From Yamagishiella unicocca (Eukaryota; Chlorophyta; Chlorophyceae; Chlamydomonadales; Volvocaceae), in NCBI GenBank assembly GCA_003116995.1, contig BDSL01000056.1, forward strand, positions 186,001-250,000: a DNA stretch of 64,000 nt, read 5' to 3'. The notes under the pieces are model-generated. The model did not search any database. It saw only the letters and a list, made by a program, of their open reading frames with translations, and was not told the origin of the DNA. Shown here piece after piece: positions 49,500-59,792 of this stretch. Numbering within the stretch: position 1 is the stretch's first letter; the number at the start of each line of letters is the position of its first letter. A program made the position numbers and the translations under genes.

Positions 49500-51655
49500 A
49501 CCGCCCAGCTCTGCTAACCCTGGCCCTGGTGGCCCTGGTGGCCCTGGCCCTGGGCCTGGTGGCTATGGCGGCCCTGGTGGCCCTGGCGGCCCTGGCCCTG
49601 GTGGCCCTGGCGGCCCTGGCCCTGGTGGCCCTGGCGGCCCTGGCCCTGGTGGCCCTGGCGGCCCTGGCCCTGGTAGCCCTGGCGGCCCTGGCCCTGGTGG
49701 CCCTGGCGGCCCTAGCCCTGGTGGCCCTGGCGGCCCTGGCCCTGGTGGCCCTGGCGGCGCTGGCCCTGGTGGCTCTGGCAGCCCTTGCCCTGGTGGCCCT
49801 GGCAGCCCTGGCCCTGGTGGCCCTGGCGGCCCTGGCGGCCCTGACCCTGGTGGCCCTGGCGGCCCTGGCCCTGGTGGCCCTGGCGGCCCTGGCCCTGGTG
49901 GCCCTGGCAGCCCTGGCCCTGGTGGCCCTGGCCCTGGCCCTGGTGGCCCTGGCCCTGGCCCTGGTGGCCCTGGCTCTGGCCCTGGTGGCCCTGGCCCTGG
50001 CCCTGGTGGCCCTGGCGGCCCTGGCCCTGGTGGCCCTGGCGGCCCTGGCCCTGGTGGCCCTGGCAGCCCTTGCCCTGGTGGCCCTGGCAGCCCTGGCCCT
50101 GGTGGCCCTGGCGGCCCTGGTGGCCCTGGCCCTGGTGGCCCTGGCCCTGGTGGCCCTGGCGGCCCTGGCCCTGGTGGCCCTGGCAGCCCTTGCCCTGGTG
50201 GCCCTGGCAGCCCTGGCCCTGGTGGCCCTGGCGGCCCTGGCGGCCCTGACCCTGGTGGCCCTGGCGGCCCTGGCCCTGGTGGCCCTGGCGGCCCTGGCCC
50301 TGGTGGCCCTGGCAGCCCTGGCCCTGGTGGCCCTGGCCCTGGCCCTGGTGGCCCTGGCCCTGGCCCTGGTGGCCCTGGCTCTGGCCCTGGTGGCCCTGGC
50401 CCTGGCCCTGGTGGCCCTGGCGGCCCTGGCCCTGGTGGCCCTGGCGGCCCTGGCCCTGGTGGCCCTGGCAGCCCTTGCCCTGGTGGCCCTGGCAGCCCTG
50501 GCCCTGGTGGCCCTGGCGGCCCTGGTGGCCCTGGCCCTGGTGGCCCTGGCGGCCCTGGCCCTGGTGGCCCTGGCAGCCCTGGCCCTGGCGGCCCTGGCCC
50601 TGGTGGCCCTGGCGGCCCTGGCCCTGGTGGCCCTGGCGGCCCTGGCCCTGGTGGCCCTGGCGGCCCTGGCCCTGGTGGCCCTGGCAGCCCTGGCCCTGGT
50701 GGCCCTGGCCCTGGCCCTGGTGGCCCTGGCCCTGGCCCTGGTGGCCCTGGCTCTGGCCCTGGTGGCCCTGGCCCTGACCCTGGTGGCCCTGGCGGCCCTG
50801 GCCCTGGTGGCCCTGGCGGCCCTGGCCCTGGTGGCCCTGGCAGCCCTGGCCCTGGTGGCCCTGGCAGCCCTGGCCCTGGTGGCCCTGGCGGCCCTGACCC
50901 TGGTGGCCCTGGCGGCCCTGGCCCTGGTGGCCCTGGCGGCCCTGGCCCTGGTGGCCCTGGCAGCCCTGGCCCTGGTGGCCCTGGCCCTGGCCCTGGTGGC
51001 CCTGGCCCTGGCCCTGGTGGCCCTGGCTCTGGCCCTGGTGGCCCTGGCCCTGACCCTGGTGGCCCTGGCGGCCCTGGCCCTGGTGGCCCTGGCGGCCCTG
51101 GCCCTGGTGGCCCTGGCAGCCCTGGCCCTGGTGGCCCTGGCAGCCCTGGCCCTGGTGGCCCTGGCGGCCCTGGTGGCCCTGGCCCTGGTGGCCCTGGCGG
51201 CCCTGGCCCTGGTGGCCCTGGCGGCCCTGGCCCTGGTGGCCCTGGTGGCCCTGGCGGCCCTGGCCCTGGTGGCCCTGGCGGCCCTGGCCCTGGTGGCCCT
51301 GGCGGCCCTGGCCCTGGTGGCCCTGGTGGCCCTGGCCCTGGTGGCCCTGGCGGCCCTGGCCCTGGTGGCCCTGGCGGCCCTGGCCCTGGTGGCCCTGGTG
51401 GCCCTGGCCCTGGTGGCCCTGGCGGCCCTGGCCCTGGTGGCCCTGGCGGCCCTGGCCCTGGTGGCCCTGGCGGCCCTGGCCCTGGTGGCCCTGGCGGCCC
51501 TGGCCCTGGTGGCCCTGGCGGCCCTGGCCCTGGTGGCCCTGGTGGCCCTGGCCCTGGTGGCCCTGGCGGCCCTGGCCCTGGTGGCCCTGGCGGCCCTGGC
51601 CCTGGTGGCCCTGGCGGCCCTGGCCCTGGTGGCCCTGGCGGCCCTGGCCCGGGGT
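49500..51655. repeat. 2.1 kb GC-rich minisatellite (ggccctggt family)
   Basis: An array of 9-base units (ggccctggt, ggccctggc, ggccctggcggccctggcc combinations) has higher-order blocks: the ggccctggccctggccctggt cluster recurs near 49920, 50320, 50700 and 50990. Since the unit is a multiple of three with no stop codon, several frames stay open: plus reads repeated Ala-Leu-Val, minus reads collagen-like Gly-Pro-Pro or Gln-Gly-His. A minus frame from ATG at 51692 (709 codons, start MEVDVRNGKISLHPG) exists but has no signal peptide and is not claimed as a gene. Confidence 0.93.
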
Positions 51656-51769
51656 GTAGGGAAATTTTGCCGTTACGTACATCGACTTCCATGAATTGTT
51701 TTACAGCTACAGGAAGGCGGCCGGGGATTATTTATTTCCTTCCGTAACTGCACATTTTGCCCAATAATC

Positions 51770-52000
51770 ATTTATTTGTTTTCGTTGATATCAAGGAGGT
51801 ACGGGTAGTGTCTGGTGCAGTGGGCACCACACCGGAAGGTAGAGCCATGGGGTGCATCGACAGCGGAGGTTGAGGCATGAAGAAGAACAAGTTACCCGAT
51901 TGAGATGCGGCAGACCACCGGAAACAATGAACACGCAAGGGTCCAGGGAACAAGTAGCGGCACCAGCCACCCAGGGGGAAGTAGCCCAAAGGGCCATTAA
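51770..52000 (+). repeat. Dispersed repeat, copy of the 37545-37740 family
   Basis: It shares blocks such as ccacccagggggaagtagcc and the segment around gatgcggcagaccaccgg with 37545-37740. It lies between the 2.1 kb minisatellite and the 30-bp array. Confidence 0.55.
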
Positions 52001-52143
52001 CAAACCCTGGACCACCCGCAGCAAGGGCTGGTGAGACTTCCCCCCCGCCCCAAACCTTGTTCGGGACCCCAAGCGCCGCGAAGGCCCCACCCCGCAGGTT
52101 CAAAAGTCCATCACCCCACACCCAACCGCACGGTCCCGCACAA

Positions 52144-52450
52144 CGACGCCAGGGAGGGTAGCCTGCTAGCCTCCGACGCCAGGGAGGGTAGCCTGCTAGC
52201 CTCCGACGCCAGGGAGGGTAGCCTGCTAGCCTCTGACGCCAGGGAGGGTGGCCTGCTAGCCTCCGACGCCAGGGAGGGCAGCCTGCTAGCCTCTGACGCC
52301 AGGGAGGGCAGCCTGCTAGCCTCTGACGCCAGGGAGGGTAGCCTGCTAGCCTCCGATGCCAGGGAGGGTAGCCTGCTAGCCTCTGACTCCAGGGAGGGTA
52401 ACCCGCTAGCCTCTGACGCCAGGGAGGGTAGCATGCTAGCCTCCGACGCC
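52144..52450. repeat. 30-bp tandem repeat, about ten copies
   Basis: The unit gacgccagggagggtagcct followed by gctagcctct/c recurs every 30 bases with few substitutions. The 30-base length keeps frames open on both strands (SDAREGSLLA plus, SEASRLPSLA minus); this is not taken as a gene. Confidence 0.93.
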
Positions 52451-52840
52451 TTCAAATGCAGCCGCCATGTACCGCCGCCCAGCTTCCATCGCGCTGACGG
52501 CCGCTAGCACCACGACGTCGTCCCAAACACATTGCCAACACCAACCCCATGACACACCAGCGCCCACCCGCCCAGCCAGCTGGTCGATGACGGCTTGAGC
52601 CACCGGGCATTTCCAGCGATGCTGCTGCCTAGGGGAGAGCGGCACCGCACCAGCAGGGCGCTCGCCGCAACCAGACGGAGAGCCCCCCCGGCAAATGGGA
52701 GTTGCCGCCAAGCAGAGGAATCCTATCAACCGTGAGTTGCCACCAGCCCTCCTTGTGGCAGTTCGCCCAACACAAACCTGTTGTGAGGGGCCGGCTTAGG
52801 CCCCGGCTGGCCGTTTCTCCTGCGGGAGTTCCCATTTTAC
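52440..52840 (-). pseudogene. Decayed non-LTR retrotransposon-like C-terminal region (copy B)
   Basis: Two overlapping minus frames together give a run like copy A: NCHKEGWWQLTVDRIPLLGG in one frame, then ERPAGAVPLSPRQQHRWKC and PVAQAVIDQLAGRVG in the next, then VWDDVVVLAAVSAMEAGRRY. A frameshift lies near 52690. It abuts the 30-bp array and the repeat at 52960-53110. Confidence 0.45.
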
Positions 52841-52959
52841 TCCTCCTTGCTTCGGGCTGGGTGCTGGTCCGGTGTGGGAGGAGTTTTCTTGTGTCTCAGG
52901 TGGGACTGTTCGACTTGTTGAGGCGCTCTGCTGGTTCTTCTGATCGAGGGGCTGCTTGA

Positions 52960-53110
52960 ACGGTGGTTGGTGTACTGCCGTAGGGGGGCCATTTAGGCTA
53001 ATTCCTCCTGGGTGGTTGGTGTCGATGTTTGTTCTCTGGCCCCTTACTCGGGGTTTCTGGTGGTTTGCCATACCGGTATCTCGTTCGGCCAGTTTGCTCT
53101 CCGCCACCGT
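52960..53110 (-). repeat. Dispersed repeat, reverse-oriented copy of the 37545-37740 family
   Basis: Read on the minus strand it gives ggcaaaccaccagaaacccc, ggggccagagaacaaaca and an aattagcctaaatggcc block, matching 37615-37740 closely. Confidence 0.65.
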
Positions 53111-53535
53111 CTCCGACAGTCTTGAACCAGTGGCGTCTGTCAGCCGTGCCTAAACGGCCCCGTCTGGCCGCAAGCCCGTCCAGTCACAAAGCGACAGAGC
53201 ACCCCAGGGCCCCGCTGCAGATGAAGGACGGCCGGTCGGCCGCGCTCTAGAGGGGTGCTGCTGAGGGCGGAGCGAGAGCGCCCATGCCGCCGCAGCTGCC
53301 CACAATCCAGAGCACCCACCCAGCCACTTATGCAAACTGTTCAATCCAAACTGAAAAATCGTGTTACAGTGGGCCCGTGGGCAGGATCGAACTGGCGGCG
53401 CACACACTGCAAAACGCGTCAACCCTGGGCAGTTTACGAGCAACTGAGGCAGGGTACATGAGAGGAGAGAAGAGGGGGATCTGCCCAGACAACGTCCTAC
53501 GCCAACTCAGGCCAGCCCCGGTGGCGGCTCCTCCG

Positions 53536-56500
53536 CTATCCGTCGTCCCCCGCCCCTGCCGCCGCCGCCGCCGCCACCAGGTCTAACTTCTTCGCACATC
53601 GGTAGTATCCGTCCTCGCCATACGCCCCCCGCTGGGAGAGATGCAGCGCCTGGGCGCGGGCGGATGAGAGGCCCGGGGGGGCGGGGGGGGGGGATTGGCA
53701 TAAATACCCGGATACACAAAACATGGGTCGAATAGCCGTCGCATTGTCTTCGGACACATGGTCTTCTCGCCCGCCCGGGAGGTTGCAAAACCAAAACGCT
53801 CGAGGGGTTCCGATTAAAAAAAAGCTCGAGATGGGGGGGCGAGAAGGCCTCGCGGGGCGAGAAGGCCCATAGAGGGGAGCGGTGTCATGGAGTGTTAGGG
53901 GTGTCATCATGTCGAGTTTGGGCCAGGGGTGCTAGAGCTGCTGGCGCAACGGACGAAGGATCCGTTGAAGGGAGGAGGCGGGTAGGAGCAGGGCGTTCAT
54001 GGCCAAAAGAACCCACGGGCTCCTCCACTGCTGCTGCTCGCTGCGACTTCCCTTGCTGTTGTTGCTGTTGATGCTGTTGTTGCTGCCGTACATACACCAC
54101 AGCCCCAACCACCACTCCGTCCGACGGTTGCATCAACCACCTAGGTTAACCCCCAACCGACGTGGCTTCCGCCATGCACGACACCACTTGGTGCGGTACA
54201 CCGCGAGGGGCGAACCCAAGCCGAATCGACAGCTTGGGAGTAACATTTTACCCATACACAGTACCGGTTAACTGCACGTGCCGTACCGGTCAGCCGTACA
54301 TACCGTACCGTACCGGGACCAGCCTTCCCGGCTTCACCCGCTGCACCTGAAGGGTCTGCTACCCAAACTGGAACCCCGATCCCCCCTCCCTCCCGAACCC
54401 AACCCAACCCAGCCCGTGCCCCCCCCACCCCTGACCTGCAAGCTGTGTATACCCAGGTCCAGCCTGCCGTGCTCCTCCAGCAGCGCCCGCCCGTCAATGG
54501 GCTGCCGCTCGTCCCGCTGGGCCCCCCTGGAGCCGCCGCCACCCGCCGCGGTGGAGGGCCCCGCCGGCGACAAGGACGGCCCGCCGCCGCTTTCCCCCTG
54601 GGCCCGTTTCCGGTACCTTGGGTGGTGGTGGTGGTGGGGGGGGGTAAATAAACCGTTTACGCGACAGGGAGAGGATAGTTGGGGGGAGGAAGGTTTAAAG
54701 AGCGAAGGGGACGGGGGCCATTAAGGAGTGCGGTAGTGTCAGACCGCAGACGTTGCAGGCAGGGAGTAGAGGGGATTAGGGACATTGCTGTGGCGGCAAC
54801 AGGATGCGGATGGCGACTGCGCGAAGACGGTTCCGAAGGCCTAAAACCCAAAGACCCTATAAACCCAAGACTTCCCTCCACTCGGTCCGATACAAGCTCT
54901 AAAAGGCTTCCGCGGCGGGGACCCTGTTCATCCGCCGCCCCGCCTGGCGCAACCCCTCATTCCCTGGCGCGCACCGGGTGTTGAGGACGGTGGCGTGCAG
55001 CTTCACCCTGCGCTCGTCCTGGGGTTTGAGAGAGGGTTTTGAGAGAGGGTTGGAGGGGAGGGTTGGAGGGGAGGGGCGGGGCACGCGGGGTGTGGGCGGG
55101 GGACGCGGGGTGTGGGCGGGGCGTGTGTGTATGTGCACGTGGAATCGTTTGTCGCAGCACGCGAAGCAGGGAGCTCCGGAGATGGCGATTAACAGGGCGA
55201 GAAGGTGCGATGGGCGAGAAGGGTGCGCCGCGAACACGTGGATCGAACCGGGGTTTGGCGTTTGGAGAGAGCGCCCGCGGGTTTCCTGGCCGCCCCCACC
55301 TGCGGCAGCAGCAGCCCCGCCTTCGCGAACTCATCCGTCAGCAGATCGCACAGGGCCTCCAGGCGGCTGCCTGGACCCATGTCCTGGACCTGTGTATTGA
55401 GGGCGGCAGCGGGGAGGGGAGGAGGGGGGCGGGGAGGGGAGGGGGAAGGGGTTGTGGGGGGTCAGGGACACGGGGGAGGGGAGGGGGTGAAGGCAGGGGG
55501 GTGCGCGGAAAGTGAGGGAAGGGGGAAGAGGTTCCGTGGGGGGGAGTACAGCAAGTCTCCTAACTGCGCCCCTGGTGAAGCCAGACTGCGGACACAATCC
55601 TTCGCCTCCGCCTCTGATCCCAATTCCCCTCAGCAATCTCCGTCGGGGTTGATCCCAACCCTGCCTTCCCACAGGATCCACAGCCTTTATGGGGGGACCT
55701 CAGCCGCTAGGTTTACCCTTCCTCTGAAAACCTACCTCCGAAACCCAACCCCCGAAAACCTTCCCCCGAAAGCCTACCTCCGAAACCCAATCCCCGAAAA
55801 CCTTCCCCCGAAACCCTACCCCCGAAACCCAATCCCCGAAAACCTTTCCCCGGAAACCTTCCCCCCAAAACCCTACCCCCGAACCTCCGTCGCTCGGGCG
55901 TCCCGGGACTCCGCCGCAACCCCGCCGACTGGGCTCGCGCCCAGCAGTAGCAGTCCACCACCCGGCAGCCAGCAACTGCCGCACCCAACCGCCGTACCGT
56001 ACCATCGTACCTTGAGGTACAGCACGTGCATGGCGGAGGGGTCATCGTTCATGTACTCCAGGCCCTGCGTGGGAGGGGGAGGGGGAGGGGGAGGGGGAGG
56101 GGGAGGGGGAGGGGGAGGGGGAGGGGGAGGGGAGGTGTGTGCGGCGGGAAGTGGGTGCGTTAACCCACTTCAGGGCGCGTGGAATGACTTGGGTACTGAT
56201 ATGTGATTGGCTGTCCCCACGACAGGAACACCCCTTCGAGTCCCCACCTCCACACCCCAGCCACGTCTGCTCTCCCCAACCTTCCATCTACCCACAACGC
56301 ACCCCCCTCCGGGCTGCTCACTTGCAGGTGCACCTTGAGGGGCTCGCCCGCCAGCAGCGCGGCCACCGGCTGTTTGAGGCGGTCCAGGAGCTTGGGAGGA
56401 GGGCAGGGGGGAGGGAAGGGGGAGGGAAACAGGGGGTGGGTGTAAATACGGGGAGGGAAACAGGAGGAGGGAAACAGGGGGAGGGAGACGGGGAGAGCGA

Positions 56501-59500
56501 AACGGGGGGAGGCGAGATTACCAATAGGTAGGCAGGCAGTGGGTGAGGGAGAGGATCCGAAGGATCGAGCAGCATGGCGGGATCGATATTATATGGAAGA
56601 AGGAGGAGGCGGGACATCGGGCCTCAGGCTTGCCCTCCGGTCCCCGAAGAGCTACCCACAGGCGACCCGTGGGTCCGCCCGGGCCTGCCTCCTCCACCCT
56701 CGCACTCACCCCCCCCCCACTCGCCCCCCCTCCCAAACACACCGCAGCCTGTTGACCTTGGAGGGACCGGAGACGTGCGGACTAATCTAGGCCTACTCGG
56801 CCAAGCCCGCTGGCCCCCAACCCCCGCCCCCCAGCAGTCACATCCGGCAGGCCTGCCCGACTGCAGCCCGTCCATATCCCGTCCATATCCCATCCATATC
56901 CCGTCCACGGCCGCCAAGTCCACAACCGCCGCGCGCCGCCTCGTGACCACACAGCAACCCTCCTTGCCTCCTCCGCGCCCGCCCCTGTCCCATCTCACCT
57001 TGCCACTCCTCCTTTATCCCTCGACGCGCTCACCCCGCGAACCCAAACCCCAAACCCCGAACCCCAAACCCCAAACCACACCGGGGAGGTGGGGTTTCGT
57101 TTCTTCTTTTGTCGCCCCTCGGGTTCCCCGCCAACCACAAAACGCACACGCACGGCACACGCACGGTTATTTCGCATTCGAGGATTTTCGCGGCTTATAG
57201 GTGCACCAACAAACGCACCTGCTGCGCCTCGTGCCGCTTCTGGTCGCTGTACAGTTTGAGCATCACCACCGTAAGGTGCAGGTGCTGCGGCTTCATGAAC
57301 ACGCTCTCCTCCAGGCCCGAGGCGGCAGCGACCCGCGGGTCGGACAGCACGGCACGACGGAACGCCTCAAACTGCCGTACCGCGGCGGGGGCGGCCAGCG
57401 GCAGCGAGAGGAAGAAGTTGTAGTCCAGGAGCCTAAGGGGAGGGGGTGGCGAGGAGACTCGGTTGCACGATCAAGGGGACGGGGGGGTGGCGTGAAAACC
57501 GGTGACAACAAAACGGGGACGGGGGGAGGGGGACACGGGGGTGAGTGCGGGGTGCGTGGGCGCCCACGTGGGCCAAAGATTGCGGTTGGGAGTTGTACGG
57601 CAGCTACCGTGCGGAGTGGCTGCGGCGTACCCCCTCCCCCTTTCCTCTCGCCAGGTGGGTCACCCGGCTGCGCCCGGAAGTTAAATCGTCTATGCCTAGT
57701 GTGCCTAGAAGTTAAATCGTCTATGCCTAGTGTGCCTAGAAGTTAAAGCGTCTATGCCTAGTGTGCCTAGAAGTTAAAGCGTCTATGCCTAGTGTGCTTG
57801 CTTTGCCGCTGTGCGCCCGCGATGTGAGGCTCCTGCTGCCACCGCGGTTTCTCAGTAGCAAGGGGGCGCGGTTCAAGCCACACGGCGGGAAAGGAAGCTC
57901 GCTGGTGCCGCTCGATAACATACCACGCCTCAACGATAACGGCCGATACCCGGGCTGGGGCGGAAACGGGCACCGCGCTTCGCCTCACCATGTCCCATCT
58001 CACCAACTCGGTCGTCCGTCTTACGCTTCACACGCTACCGCACATTCGATTGTTTCCTTTCCTTCAAACGGCTGCTGCCTGGCGACTTCCACAGGTTCCT
58101 CGGTGCTCAATACAAGTGCTCCAGCATGCGCCCACGACTACGTGTCCGAAGACAATGCGCCAGCTATAATACCCATGCCCTGTAATAATCGGGTTTTTAT
58201 GCCACTCCCCCTTCCCCTCCCCCTCCGCACGGCCCCGCTGCCGCCCCCGCTCCAGCAGCCCTCGAAGCATCACACAGTGAACCGAGAGGTAGACCACCCA
58301 CGTCATGCCCGCCCGCCCTCCCAGCAGCTCATATTCACCTTTCGAGCCCGCCCCTTGCGCTTGGCGCACCCCTCCCCTCCCCTCCCGACCAGTGCTCCAG
58401 CATGCGCCCACAAAATTGGTGTCCGACGACCATGCGCCAACTATCCTGTCCCGTCGCGTAAAACGGTTTTTATAAACTCCCCACGCAAACACAACACCCT
58501 CCTTCGCGCTTCCCCCCACCTTCCCCCCACCTTCCCCCCACCTACCCCCACCTTCCCCCCACCTTCCCCCCACCTACCCCCACCTCCTCCCCACCTCCTC
58601 CCCACCTTCCGGCCACCGCGCTGTGCACTGCCAGCTGCGTCCGCACGTATCCGCTGGACACCGCCGCCCGAGTGGGTCCACGAATGACCACGTCACCGCC
58701 GCCGCCAGACCCGCCCTGGGCGCCACCGCCCGGACCCGCGGGTCGGCGGGGGATGGTCAGCTGCGCGCCCGTCTCCGCCTCGATGAGTTTGCGGGTGCGG
58801 CCCTCGCGGCCGATGATGAATGGGTACACCTGGGTTGGCGGGAGGATGGGAATGCCGGGCAGGTGGGAACTGGGCGCCTCTCACCCACCGCCGGCAGCGC
58901 GCCGCGGCGGCGGCCTGTTGAGATTCTTAAGCTGTCAGCCATCCCGAGCGCTCGGGATTGCTGACAGCTTAAGAATCTCAACAGTCACTGCCGTCATCAC
59001 TGCCGTCATCGCCGCCAATGCGCTGCCCAGGGCGGCTCGAGGAGAGGGCCAATCGACAATTGCCCCGAGCCATGACGCGGTGGAGGTGGGGTTGCAAAAC
59101 CCCGGTGCCAGGTACGAGGGGCCGGGGGGCTTATGTGGGGCTTATGTGGGATGGGTGCAGTCCTGCTGCGGCCCTCAGCCACGGCTGCGGTCAGCTTCCT
59201 CGGGTGCGCCCGCAGCCACCCGGCCCACCAGACTCGGGCCGCAAACGTCGCTGGTGGCCCAGGCCGCGACCCGCACGTCCTGCCCGCTGTCGTCTCAGCA
59301 CCGCTGCCGTCCTGTGATGAAACTCTTCGCCCACGCCGTGCGGCCCACACCCCCCGGCTGTCCTAAACGGTTTTTTGTCGCATAAAGGGTCTTCCTCGAA
59401 AACCCCGCCGGGCTATCCTCTCGTACCATCCCAACGCTTTCCGTCTTCCAATACCGGCAACATGCTCGGTGGACGCTGCTTCCCCACGTGTGCGGTGGAA

Positions 59501-59792
59501 TCGCATGGCTGGGCGCTTGGCTGGGTTGCTTGTGACTCACCTCGGCATCGCACGACAGCTTGGCCACGAACTGGTTGCCTTCCTGCTGAATGAGCGATTC
59601 GTCGATCATGTCCGCATCGCCGGCCGCTGCCATCGCTTCCTCCTCGTCCTCCTCCTGATGCCATCTGGCTCCAGCAGCATGCTCACCGCGATCAGGCTGG
59701 TGGGGCAGTGTGGAAGCTGAGCTGCCTTGCACTCGGTACGTCCGGTTGCCAACAGTAACGAGCTGACATTGGAGGACGTCTGCTTCCGCCAT
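53536..59792 (-). CDS. ASCC1: ASCC1: KH domain plus 2H phosphoesterase protein
   Basis: Activating signal cointegrator 1 complex subunit 1, a nuclear factor of the ASCC complex linked in animals to alkylation-damage response and transcription. Exons on the minus strand: 59792-59541, 58829-58606, 57432-57219, 56390-56322, 56064-56011, 55389-55300, 55018-54975, 54526-54436 and 53649-53536, all phase-consistent, 383 residues (human about 360-400). The N-terminus holds an acidic run (QEEDEEEAMAAAGDADMIDE). The KH domain is at about 85-158 (YPFIIGREGRTRKLIEAETG, the GxxG loop being GREG). The 2H phosphoesterase part carries both catalytic motifs, HLHLTVVM (HLT at about 211-213) and KLHATVLNT (HAT at about 308-310). 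Further family blocks are GLEYMNDDPSAMHVLYLK, RQPIDGRALLEEHGRLDLG and AYGEDGYYRCAKKL. Compared with human ASCC1 the stretch after HATVLNT is short. Introns are packed with repeats. The identification is strong. Confidence 0.93.
55720..55885. repeat. C-rich tandem repeat (cccccgaaaaccttc type) in an ASCC1 intron
   Basis: Interleaved units such as cccccgaaaccctacc and ccgaaaaccttccccc fill part of the intron between exons 56064-56011 and 55389-55300. They are only loosely like telomere repeats. Confidence 0.85.
56069..56135. repeat. GGGGGA hexanucleotide microsatellite
   Basis: About ten copies of gggagg/ggggga lie immediately upstream, on the minus strand, of the exon starting at 56064, so the array sits in the polypyrimidine tract of that acceptor. 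Confidence 0.9.
57678..57801. repeat. 31-bp tandem repeat, four copies, ASCC1 intron 2
   Basis: The unit gttaaatcgtctatgcctag followed by tgtgcctagaa recurs at an exact 31-base spacing (57680, 57711, 57742, 57773). The first two copies have taaatcg, the last two taaagcg. Confidence 0.93.
58087..58210 (+). repeat. Dispersed ~100-bp repeat (family R1), copy in ASCC1 intron 2
   Basis: The core is aagtgctccagcatgcgccc, then gtgtccgaagacaatgcgcc and a gggtttttatgccactcccc end. Diverged copies occur at 58388-58490 (same intron, same strand), 39957-40055 (plus), and in reverse at 53688-53780, 2598-2695 and 63510-63607. Four of the six lie in introns of the called genes, and a fifth follows the last visible GT49 exon. 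Confidence 0.75.
58505..58605. repeat. C-rich tandem repeat (cttccccccac type)
   Basis: About nine copies of ccttccccccac / ctacccccac / ctcctccccac directly follow, on the minus strand, the splice donor at 58605 of ASCC1 exon 2. Confidence 0.9.
58916..58983. repeat. 68-bp near-perfect palindrome in ASCC1 intron 1
   Basis: The left arm 58916-58949 begins tgttgagattcttaagctgt and the right arm 58950-58983 is its reverse complement with a single mismatch. There is no spacer: the arms meet at gagcgctc. As DNA it could form a cruciform, and as RNA a 34-bp hairpin. It lies between exons 59792-59541 and 58829-58606. Confidence 0.95.
59360..59407 (+). repeat. Dispersed short repeat (family R2), copy in ASCC1 intron 1
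   Basis: The sequence gtcctaaacggttttttgtc followed by a gggtcttcctcgaaaac block has diverged copies at 9183-9235 (plus, last intron of the Fringe-like gene) and 2527-2573 (reverse, mannosyltransferase-like gene intron), with a partial reverse copy near 9610-9640. Confidence 0.75.

Noticed and set aside
52144..52450. Possible CRISPR-like array
   Set aside because: The 30-base units abut directly with no unique spacers; it is a simple tandem repeat in eukaryotic DNA.
53340..53410. Another ttcgatcc tRNA-like 3' half on the minus strand
   Set aside because: No A box or matching stems at the proper distance.
57040..57090. Telomere-like ccccaaa repeats
   Set aside because: Only a handful of imperfect copies inside an ASCC1 intron; not an array and not the expected algal telomere unit.
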